Of a stretch of 10,287 bases of DNA, positions 5,019-10,287 are shown piece by piece (within the stretch, counting starts at the first letter, position 1; every line of letters begins with the position of its first letter). This DNA is from Candidatus Odinarchaeota archaeon (GTDB lineage Archaea > Asgardarchaeota > JAGGXT01). The notes beneath the pieces were generated by a model, which worked only from the letters and a program-made list of their open reading frames with translations, ran no database searches and was not told the origin of the DNA. The position numbers were made by a program, and so were the translations under genes. The DNA lies in assembly GCA_021162905.1 (NCBI GenBank), contig JAGGXT010000010.1:1-10287 (forward strand), given 5' to 3'.

Positions 5019-6353
5019 CTATAATTGCGTATGCTTCGCTTTAACAAACTGCCCAAATCCTTTTTTAACTAGAAAGTCACCCTTCGAGTACGCATGTATG
5101 CCCCTAATAAATACTTCATCTATGCTTCCTTTAACAGTAAACCCCTCATACTGTGAAAAATCGCTTCTCCCTACCAAAAGCTCATTTGTGATTTTTATCT
5201 CTTTATTATGATCTATCACTATGAAATCCGCATCCAGACCAATAGCAATGTCTCCTTTTCTATGCCCGATTCCGAAGATTGAGGCTTGTTTTCTTGAGAG
5301 AATATCAACAAGTTTCGTCAGTGGTAGATTATAATCAATCCACCGGGTAAACATTATCTGAAGGAGAAATTGCATACCGGGAAGTCCTGCTGCCGCATCC
5401 CAAATCTCTTTATTTTTCTCACTTAGCTTAAATGAACAGTGGTCAGTAACTACAATATCTATTGTTCCATTAAGCAAACCGCTCCATATGGCATCGCAAT
5501 CTTCTCTTGTTCTAAGAGGTGGCGTAATTTTCAATATTGACCCCTTTTTCTCCATATCCTCTTTTGTGAAATAAAGGTAGTGTGGTGCTATTTCCGCTGT
5601 GATCCTAACCCCTTCTCTTTTTGCTTGTGATATTAAGGCAACCCCTTCTTTAGTTGTTACATGACAAATATGTATTCTCGAGTTGGTAGCTTTTGCAAAT
5701 TGTATGCTTTTGAAAATGGCATCTATCTCTAAGAATTTTGGTCTAAAATCAGCAAAAACTTTAGGGTCATTCCTTCCCGAGTTTTTAGCTTTTTCAGTCA
5801 GATAGTTCAATGCAAATGGATTTTCCGCGTGAATTGCAGCTACGTTTCCTGTTTTTGCTATAGTCTCTAATGCCCTATACATTATGATATCCTCAACTGG
5901 AGGTGGTCCAGGCATGAAGATTTTGAAATACGCAGCTCCTAACTCAACCATTCTTAGTATATTTTCAATATGCCAATCGTAATAAATCTCTCCGGCAACC
6001 AATCCAAAATCCACTAATGCCTTTCCTTCACAATCTTCCTTTTTCTTATTGAATGATTTCTCATCCATAATCTGTGGTTCTGTTGGTGGTAGGTCAATTA
6101 CAGTTGTAATTCCACCAGCCAAAGCTGTCATTGTGCCAGTTTCAAAATCATCTGTATCGTAAATATGAACGTGAGCATCTACAACTCCGGGGAATATCAT
6201 CTTCCCGGAGAAATCGAAAACTTTCTCGGCATTGAAACTTAATTTTTTACCTATTGCTACTATTTTTCCATCTTTAATGGCAAATTCACCATCAAAAATA
6301 CCATAGGAGGTAATGATTTTATCACTCTTGATGATAAAATCTACTTCTTTCAT
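5019..6353 (-). CDS. Cyclic amidohydrolase (hydantoinase/allantoinase/dihydroorotase-like)
   Basis: This 444-residue metal-dependent amidohydrolase would open a cyclic amide ring. Expected metal ligands are all visible: H61 and H63 in DAHVHIYD, the lysine to be carbamylated K144 in AAYFKIFMP, H175 in IHAEN, H231 in ICHVTTKEG, and D304 in VTDHCSF. The composite N- and C-terminal beta sandwich (residues 1-52 and about 365-430, with GLDADFIVID) is typical. True dihydroorotases have HxHxR with an arginine that holds the substrate carboxylate; here that position is Tyr65, so a hydantoinase, allantoinase or uncharacterised ring substrate is more likely. No pyrimidine or purine genes are adjacent. 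The start is ATG 6353, with AGAGGAG about eight bases upstream; a further in-frame ATG at 6389 lies before that site and is disfavoured. It ends in TAG. Superfamily call is sure; substrate is not. Confidence 0.85.
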   Translation of the reverse strand: MKEVDFIIKSDKIITSYGIFDGEFAIKDGKIVAIGKKLSFNAEKVFDFSGKMIFPGVVDAHVHIYDTDDFETGTMTALAGGITTVIDLPPTEPQIMDEKSFNKKKEDCEGKALVDFGLVAGEIYYDWHIENILRMVELGAAYFKIFMPGPPPVEDIIMYRALETIAKTGNVAAIHAENPFALNYLTEKAKNSGRNDPKVFADFRPKFLEIDAIFKSIQFAKATNSRIHICHVTTKEGVALISQAKREGVRITAEIAPHYLYFTKEDMEKKGSILKITPPLRTREDCDAIWSGLLNGTIDIVVTDHCSFKLSEKNKEIWDAAAGLPGMQFLLQIMFTRWIDYNLPLTKLVDILSRKQASIFGIGHRKGDIAIGLDADFIVIDHNKEIKITNELLVGRSDFSQYEGFTVKGSIDEVFIRGIHAYSKGDFLVKKGFGQFVKAKHTQL

Positions 6354-6408
6354 AGCAATCTCTCCTCTGCTTCTATCACACCATTTCACTCAAAAATATG
6401 TTTTGGTT

Positions 6409-6418
6409 ATTTTAAATG
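6409..6418 (-). promoter_or_regulatory. Possible TATA box for the amidohydrolase gene
   Basis: The minus strand reads CATTTAAAAT about 60 bases before the ATG at 6353, predicting a leader of about 34 bases that contains the AGAGGAG site. It shares the 130-base divergent gap with the GNAT promoter, so the two genes could be co-regulated. Confidence 0.35.
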
Positions 6419-6428
6419 CTTAAGTAAT

Positions 6429-6439
6429 TTTTTATATAT
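6429..6439 (+). promoter_or_regulatory. TATA box for the GNAT acetyltransferase gene
   Basis: TTTTTATATAT lies about 26 bases before position 6460, giving a leader of about 24 bases with GAGGTG at 6472-6477. It is a good archaeal match in sequence and spacing. Confidence 0.5.
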
Positions 6440-6483
6440 CAACTATGCTATAAAAAGAGGACACTATCCTTGAGGTGTATGTT

Positions 6484-7062
6484 ATGCTCAAAGGAGATTT
6501 GGTCATTCTTCGTGCTTTAGAGGAGGAGGATGCATACGAATTAATTAAATATGTTAACGATATCGAGATCCTTCAATATCTGACCTTATATCGTCCACTG
6601 TCATTGCAGGATGAACTTGAATTTATACGAAGAGTAAGAGATGAGATGAAGCAAAATCGTTCCTTTTCCTTTGCAATTGTTGATAAAGAAACAAATAGGT
6701 TAATTGGAACGATTGGATTACATGGAGTTGACTGGATCTCGAGAAATGCTGAACTTGGTATTACTATCTGGAGAAAAGAGTACTGGAACCGAGGATATGG
6801 CACTGACGCGATGAAATTATTACTCTACTATGGGTTCATATTTTTGAATCTTCACAGAATTTGGTTGCGCGTTTATAGCTTCAACAAAAGAGCAATAAGA
6901 GCTTATGAGAAGATAGGTTTTAAAATGGAAGGAACTTTACGAGAACACATTTTTAAAAATGGTCAATATGTTGATGTACATATAATGGGCATTCTAAGGC
7001 ATGAGTTTAAGGAAAAGCATTCAACATGGATTAGAAGCGTGTTTTCATTTCTAGAAAAGTGA
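6484..7062 (+). CDS. GNAT-family N-acetyltransferase, RimJ/RimL type
   Basis: This 192-residue acetyl-CoA-dependent transferase has the RimJ/RimL order of blocks. It opens LKGDLVILRALEEEDAYEL and has a central strand TIGLHGVDWISRNAELGITI. The acetyl-CoA pyrophosphate loop NRGYGT is at 102-107. It then has NKRAIRAYEKIGFKMEGTLREH (134-155) and GQYVDVHIMGIL (160-171). Relatives acetylate N-termini of ribosomal proteins, polyamines or amino-acid-like small molecules; the acceptor cannot be read from sequence. I chose ATG 6484 because GAGGTG (6472-6477) is six bases ahead; the GTG at 6475 lies inside that site. The gene is divergent from the amidohydrolase and convergent with the inhibitor-domain gene. 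About 20 residues past the last family block form a basic, aromatic tail. Family call is firm. Confidence 0.9.
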   Translation: MLKGDLVILRALEEEDAYELIKYVNDIEILQYLTLYRPLSLQDELEFIRRVRDEMKQNRSFSFAIVDKETNRLIGTIGLHGVDWISRNAELGITIWRKEYWNRGYGTDAMKLLLYYGFIFLNLHRIWLRVYSFNKRAIRAYEKIGFKMEGTLREHIFKNGQYVDVHIMGILRHEFKEKHSTWIRSVFSFLEK

Positions 7063-7069
7063 TTATTGC

Positions 7070-7084
7070 ATTACATAGTGTAAT
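7070..7084. repeat. Short perfect inverted repeat between convergent genes
   Basis: ATTACA-TAG-TGTAAT is a six-base stem with a three-base loop, lying in the 64-base gap between the GNAT gene and the convergent inhibitor-domain gene. No T-tract follows on either strand, so its use as a terminator is doubtful. Confidence 0.3.
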
Positions 7085-7126
7085 TAGTAAGAATATTGGG
7101 TCAAAGCAACAATTTTTCAGCGTATA

Positions 7127-7507
7127 TCATTTGATTCTTATCTTCACAAGATTACTACTATATCTGCCCTGCATAGTCTCAACATAACCTTCCAAGTAGT
7201 ACTCTCCTGGGAATATTAATACGTCTTTGAAAACGTTCCATGGAATAACTCTCTCCAGAGTCTCAAGAGGGCCTAATGTTAAGTTCGTTATCATCTGAGC
7301 AAAGACCTTATCTTTTGCCCATCGGCCTATGATCTTTTTATCCTTATCCAAAAGGAATATGTCAAACATTTTCGCCGTTCTGAAAGTCAAAACGAGAGTG
7401 CTATTAGTTTTATTCGTAATTGAAAATTTTATCTTAATGGGCTCTCCTCTCTTATATTCTTCCTTATCAACACTTATCTCAACTTTAATAGGCGTATCGG
7501 ATGACAT
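7127..7507 (-). CDS. BsuPI-type intracellular proteinase inhibitor domain protein
   Basis: This 126-residue all-beta protein matches the BsuPI domain (PF12690), named after the intracellular proteinase inhibitor of Bacillus subtilis. Visible family landmarks are IKVEISVDKEEYKRGEPIKI, then FSITNKTNSTLVLTFRTAKMFDIFLLD (the family has a sequence like sgq-x-yDf-x-v-x-D here), then GRWAKDKVFAQMITNLTLGP, and FPGEYYLEGYV near the C-terminus. The immunoglobulin-like strand pattern is clear. There is no signal peptide, so it should stay in the cytoplasm. GGATG lies about eight bases before the ATG at 7507. The gene is divergent from an M29 aminopeptidase across only 77 bases, which makes an inhibitor-protease link attractive. 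BsuPI itself targets a serine protease rather than a metallopeptidase, so the pairing is inference. It ends in TGA. Confidence 0.8.
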   Translation of the reverse strand: MSSDTPIKVEISVDKEEYKRGEPIKIKFSITNKTNSTLVLTFRTAKMFDIFLLDKDKKIIGRWAKDKVFAQMITNLTLGPLETLERVIPWNVFKDVLIFPGEYYLEGYVETMQGRYSSNLVKIRIK

Positions 7508-7584
7508 AATAGTAACATCCTACGGATTCATCTAACATTAAATTAAAATACTTTTATGATATAAGGATTCTGTCGGTGTTGCAT
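7508..7584. promoter_or_regulatory. Divergent promoter region between inhibitor-domain and M29 aminopeptidase genes
   Basis: Both promoters must fit in 77 bases. Plus-strand candidates are AAATTAAAATA (7540-7550) and CTTTTATGAT (7551-7560), each implying a leader of fewer than 20 bases. On the minus strand ATCATAAAAG (7551-7560) would give a leader of about 23 bases. The core elements overlap, so expression of the two genes is probably linked or mutually exclusive. The exact boxes cannot be separated by eye. Confidence 0.35.
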
Positions 7585-8742
7585 ATGATAGATGAAGAAA
7601 CTTTAGAAAAAATAGCCAAGGTTGTAATTAAAGCCTTGGCTCTAAAAGAAGGGGATCATCTCTTTATCAGGAGTGGTGTCTATAATTATAAATTAGCAGA
7701 GAAAATCGCAATTGAGGCTATGTTGATTGGAGCAATGCCGTTAGTCAACATGAGAAGCGATGATTTCTTATTAGAGATGCATCAAAAAGTGCCAGAAAAA
7801 TATCTTAAGCAGACACCTCAACATATTTTCGAATTAGTTAAGAAAACTGAAGCCTATGTTGCTATAGAACATCCAAAAGATCCCAGCATAAATCAAAAGT
7901 TTCCACCGAATAAGGTTAAGGCAGCGAGAGAAGGCTTTTTGCCTATTAGAGAATATATATTAACCCGCAAAAAGTGGGTATATGTAGGATATCCGAGTGA
8001 AGAAGCAGCTAACTTTTACGGCATATCATACGATGAGCTTGAAAGGTTAATAATCGGAGGGATATTAATAGATTATGATGAATTAAGAGCAAAGTGTGAG
8101 TTACTAAAATCAAAACTAATAAACGCTGAGACTGTTCATATTACAGATGAGTATGGAACTGACTTAACTTTAAAGATTAGAGGCAGACGTATAAACTTAG
8201 ATGATGGAATAATAACAGAGGAAGATGTAAAGGTCGGGGATCTAGGCCTAAATCTTCCTGCTGGTGAAGTGTTTATAGCCCCCCACGAGACTGAAGGTGA
8301 AGGCAAGCTTTTTGTGCCCTTAACGAGGGATTACATCTCTAGTAGACTTATAAAAAATTTAACATTAGTCTTTGAGAATGGACGACTCAATATAGATAAA
8401 AGTAGTGCAGAGGAAGGATTTGAATATCTAAAACAATCCTTACAACAATCTATTGAAATCGACAAAGCTAAATATGGCGAGAATATAAGAACACTAAACT
8501 TTGCAGAGCTTGGAATAGGTTTAAACCCACATATTGATAAGGCCATTGGATATATTTTAACAGACGAAAAAATTGGTGGAAGTGTTCATATTGCAATAGG
8601 AGAAAATAGAGGGTACGGCGGTACATCCGCGTCATCGTTACATTGGGACTTTGTATCCGCTCCAAAAGAAACAATAGAGGTAAAATACATAGATGGGACA
8701 ACGAAGGTAATCATGGAAAATGGCAAGATTGTTGAAGAATAA
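7585..8742 (+). CDS. M29-family metallo-aminopeptidase (AmpS/AmpT type)
   Basis: This 385-residue enzyme cleaves N-terminal residues from peptides in the cytoplasm, using two metal ions. The family's conserved blocks are present. LNLPAGEVFIAPHETEGEG (222-240) contributes Glu228. LNFAELGIGLNP (304-315) contributes Glu308. LTDEKIGGSVHIAIG (325-339) contributes Glu328 and His335, and SSLHWDFV (350-357) contributes His353 and Asp355. These are the expected metal-site and catalytic residues, so the enzyme looks active. Length matches the usual size of about 370-410 residues. The start is ATG 7585, with GGTG (7575-7578) six bases before it; the upstream in-frame GTG (7576) and TTG (7579) lie on that site. 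It ends in TAA one base from the TGA of the convergent pyroglutamyl peptidase gene. Together with that enzyme it would complete degradation of small peptides, including those blocked by pyroglutamate. Confidence 0.93.
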   Translation: MIDEETLEKIAKVVIKALALKEGDHLFIRSGVYNYKLAEKIAIEAMLIGAMPLVNMRSDDFLLEMHQKVPEKYLKQTPQHIFELVKKTEAYVAIEHPKDPSINQKFPPNKVKAAREGFLPIREYILTRKKWVYVGYPSEEAANFYGISYDELERLIIGGILIDYDELRAKCELLKSKLINAETVHITDEYGTDLTLKIRGRRINLDDGIITEEDVKVGDLGLNLPAGEVFIAPHETEGEGKLFVPLTRDYISSRLIKNLTLVFENGRLNIDKSSAEEGFEYLKQSLQQSIEIDKAKYGENIRTLNFAELGIGLNPHIDKAIGYILTDEKIGGSVHIAIGENRGYGGTSASSLHWDFVSAPKETIEVKYIDGTTKVIMENGKIVEE

Positions 8743-8743
8743 A

Positions 8744-9367
8744 TCAGCATCTTTCTTTATTTTTTGTTTGTGCTAAGAAGTTGATTAGTTCTATAATTCC
8801 CTCTTTTATAAGGTTTAATGGCAAGCTAGGTTTATCTTTATCCAACACTTGTGATGTATCGTACGGTAAATGAATAAACCCTACTTTTGTTTCTAACCCA
8901 AGCTTGTTCGCGTAATATAATCCAGAATAAAATACAGTGTTGCAAACATAGGTTCCCGCAGAATTTGAAATAATTGCTGGTATTCCTTTTTCTCTTAGCA
9001 CCTTAATAATATCTTTAATGGGAACTGTAGCGAAGTATGCTGCTGGCCCATCCTCGAATATCGTTTCATCTTTTGGCGTGTAATTGTCATTATCTGGCTT
9101 TGTGGAGTCCATAATATTAATTGCTACACGTTCAACTGTTACCGTATTTCTGCCGCCTGCCAGTCCGAAAGCTATATAGAATCTCGGTCTAATACTTCCA
9201 AGTAGCTCTTTAACAATAGTAAGTGCTCTTTTAAAGGAGACTGGTAGTTGTCTGCAAAAGATTCTCACATTGCTAATTACAGCACCGTCTAAATCCTTTA
9301 TTGCATCCCATGATGGATTCATTTTTTCTTTTCCAAATTTTTCAAAACCAGTCAACAGTATATTCAT
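8744..9367 (-). CDS. pcp: Pyroglutamyl peptidase I (pyrrolidone-carboxylate peptidase, C15)
   Basis: This cytosolic cysteine peptidase removes N-terminal 5-oxoproline from peptides. Counting from ATG 9367 it has 207 residues. The start block NILLTGFEKFGKEKMNPS is diagnostic. The catalytic triad is visible as Glu79 in VERVAINIMD, Cys142 in SNSAGTYVCNTVFY and His166 in GFIHLPYD. Length is normal for the family (about 200-220). An alternative ATG at 9376 adds MRA; I prefer 9367 because relatives begin M-(K/N)-I-L-L-T-G-F-E, but neither start has a strong Shine-Dalgarno site. The gene follows the DUF1614 gene by only a few bases and in the same frame, so the two are surely co-transcribed and probably coupled in translation. 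It has no own promoter in view and ends in TGA. Confidence 0.93.
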   Translation of the reverse strand: MNILLTGFEKFGKEKMNPSWDAIKDLDGAVISNVRIFCRQLPVSFKRALTIVKELLGSIRPRFYIAFGLAGGRNTVTVERVAINIMDSTKPDNDNYTPKDETIFEDGPAAYFATVPIKDIIKVLREKGIPAIISNSAGTYVCNTVFYSGLYYANKLGLETKVGFIHLPYDTSQVLDKDKPSLPLNLIKEGIIELINFLAQTKNKERC

Positions 9368-9379
9368 AGCTCTCATCCA

Positions 9380-10120
9380 TCAGAACATCATTAGTAGAAA
9401 AATGCTCATAACTCCTGTGAGAAAAATTCCATCAAATGTTCCAGCACCGCCTATACTTGCAGCTGGTGTCCCAAGATTTGCTATTTCTTTAAGATTCATA
9501 AGATCGGCTCCTATAAGAGTTCCTAAGGTTCCTGTAATGTATGCAAACGCAAATATATTGATTCCTCCTATGAGTTGAGCGAAAAATATTGTAATGATTG
9601 ATGTTGCTAATGGTGGGACAAACCAAGGTGTCGCAATTCCAACACCTTTTATCGGCTTAGCAAACTGATTTATAATTATAGCATTAACTCCTGTTGCTAT
9701 AAGAACTGTAAAAAAGGGGAGAACCCCTGTTGTAGTCAATATCTTAAAGAGAAGATAAAGCGATAATGTAGTTGGTATTATACATCCACCTAAATTTACG
9801 GCAAGGACGGTTCTGGTACCCACAAAATCAATAGTTGGGATGCGAATCATAATACCCATGTATCTGATATATTTTTCAGTGATGATAGGCATATGTTGCT
9901 CTAGAACGGCCACTGGTATATTAATAGTGCTTCCTATAAGGCTTAGAAAAATTATGACCATTGTTTGAAAACCAGAAAGGCCTAAGCCCACATAAAACGC
10001 TATGCCATAGAAAGATAATAACAAAATTAGTGGAAATAGTGCAACAATTAAATAAATTACTAAAATAGCCAAATGAACAGGCAAATATATCAATTTCTTT
10101 AGGTATTCAATGAATCCCAT
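9380..10120 (-). CDS. DUF1614 (COG4089-like) polytopic membrane protein
   Basis: This 246-residue integral membrane protein has no established function. I count about seven hydrophobic segments, at roughly 15-36, 36-48, 52-72, 103-124, 134-150, 166-182 and 187-205, plus a last one at 229-245. Family-like blocks are STINIPV (64-70), GVGIATPWFVPPLA (159-172), GADLMNL (204-210) and GGAGTFDGIFLTG (224-236). Asp206 and Asp230 lie in or beside membrane segments within the conserved C-terminal part. The ATG at 10120 has GAGGT (10128-10132) seven bases upstream and a good TATA box at 10168-10179. It ends in TGA, followed by one codon and the first possible ATG of the pyroglutamyl peptidase gene. A transport or intramembrane-enzyme role in peptide or pyroglutamate handling is possible only by association. 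Family call is from recognised motifs. Confidence 0.8.
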   Translation of the reverse strand: MGFIEYLKKLIYLPVHLAILVIYLIVALFPLILLLSFYGIAFYVGLGLSGFQTMVIIFLSLIGSTINIPVAVLEQHMPIITEKYIRYMGIMIRIPTIDFVGTRTVLAVNLGGCIIPTTLSLYLLFKILTTTGVLPFFTVLIATGVNAIIINQFAKPIKGVGIATPWFVPPLATSIITIFFAQLIGGINIFAFAYITGTLGTLIGADLMNLKEIANLGTPAASIGGAGTFDGIFLTGVMSIFLLMMF

Positions 10121-10167
10121 AGCGCTTACCTCTTTTGAAAATATATTATATCACTTAATTGATTAAA

Positions 10168-10179
10168 TATTTTTATAAA
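10168..10179 (-). promoter_or_regulatory. TATA box for the DUF1614-pcp operon
   Basis: The minus strand reads TTTATAAAAATA, about 26 bases before position 10148, giving a leader of about 28 bases with the GAGGT site. It is one of the best TATA matches in the window. Confidence 0.55.
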
Positions 10180-10180
10180 T

Positions 10181-10287
10181 AAAATTAACCGAATTGACCA
10201 AATTAATTATTTTAAAATAAATCTTCTTTTGTCGTCAAAGAGATCAACTTTCTTTACTTATGTTAACTATTTCGGTAACATCTGAGA
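10181..10287. other. Terminal intergenic stretch, possibly the 3' end of a neighbouring minus-strand gene
   Basis: No start of a plus-strand gene is seen. On the minus strand the frame reading SDVTEIVNISKES is open from the window edge to a TGA at 10244-10246 and is followed by a T-rich stretch. It could be the tail of an upstream gene, but 13 codons prove nothing. A loose inverted repeat TGTTA/TAACA (10261-10265, 10276-10280) is also present. Confidence 0.2.

Noticed and set aside
4963..5211. Plus-strand open frame of 82 codons across the GH35/amidohydrolase junction
   Set aside because: It mostly overlaps the conserved C-terminus of the amidohydrolase in antisense and has a shadow-like composition.
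7070..7084. Intrinsic terminator at the ATTACA/TGTAAT hairpin
   Set aside because: The stem is only six AT-rich base pairs and no T-tract follows on either strand; it is kept only as a repeat.
9270..9578. Plus-strand open frame of 102 codons over the pcp/DUF1614 junction
   Set aside because: It is antisense to two well-supported genes and has no start signals.
1..10287. UGA=Trp genetic code for the organism
   Set aside because: The zinc-ribbon, ArsR-type, GH35, GNAT, BsuPI-type, pcp and DUF1614 genes all end naturally at TGA at family-typical lengths, and no other interior TGA was found in a recognisable gene.
10244..10287. Partial minus-strand gene at the right edge
   Set aside because: Only about 13 codons are visible, with no recognisable motif, so it is mentioned under the terminal intergenic stretch rather than called as a gene.
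1..10287. CRISPR arrays, transposons, tRNA or rRNA genes
   Set aside because: No regularly spaced repeats, transposase motifs, terminal inverted repeats or cloverleaf-like GC-rich segments were noticed on either strand.

Overview
The window reads as thermophile-like archaeal DNA, AT-rich with compact genes. Most starts follow GGAG, GAGGTG or GGTGAT Shine-Dalgarno sites. Several intergenic gaps carry archaeal TATA-like boxes about 25 bases ahead of a plausible transcription start. The protein families (DUF1614 membrane protein, M29 aminopeptidase, pyroglutamyl peptidase, cytosolic GH35 enzyme with a glutamine-amidotransferase-like domain, ArsR-type wHTH) fit an archaeon, possibly a member of the Thermoproteota or a related uncultured lineage. 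The lineage is inference. No rRNA, tRNA, CRISPR or insertion sequence was seen.

Left part (1-2100): the C-terminal half of an MFS transporter (+) runs into a convergent minus-strand set. Read 5' to 3' on the minus strand, that set is a small zinc-ribbon protein, a cyclophilin-like protein broken by one in-frame TGA, a T-rich terminator, then a 93-residue alpha/beta protein and a TrmO-type tRNA methyltransferase with their own promoter. The TGA sits exactly where the family has a conserved tryptophan and is the most striking single observation here. Because TGA ends seven of the intact genes in this window, a nonsense mutation or base error is the most economical reading.

Middle (2100-5000): an ArsR-family regulator and a 759-residue GH35 glycosidase lie in tandem on the plus strand, divergent from the zinc-ribbon gene. 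A G/C-run element brackets the regulator's probable TATA box. The octamer GAAATTTC lies just upstream of the TATA boxes on both sides of the regulator gene, which suggests a local circuit.

Right part (5000-10287): genes of cyclic-amide and peptide metabolism. They are a hydantoinase/dihydroorotase-type amidohydrolase (-), a RimJ/RimL-type GNAT acetyltransferase (+), a BsuPI-type proteinase-inhibitor domain protein (-), an M29 aminopeptidase (+), and a DUF1614 membrane protein with pyroglutamyl peptidase (-, apparent operon). The likely theme is intracellular peptide turnover, but the genes sit in divergent and convergent units rather than one operon. No complete new system is evident. The worthwhile leads are the TGA-interrupted gene, the possible ArsR/GH35 circuit, and the peptide cluster with its uncharacterised membrane protein.
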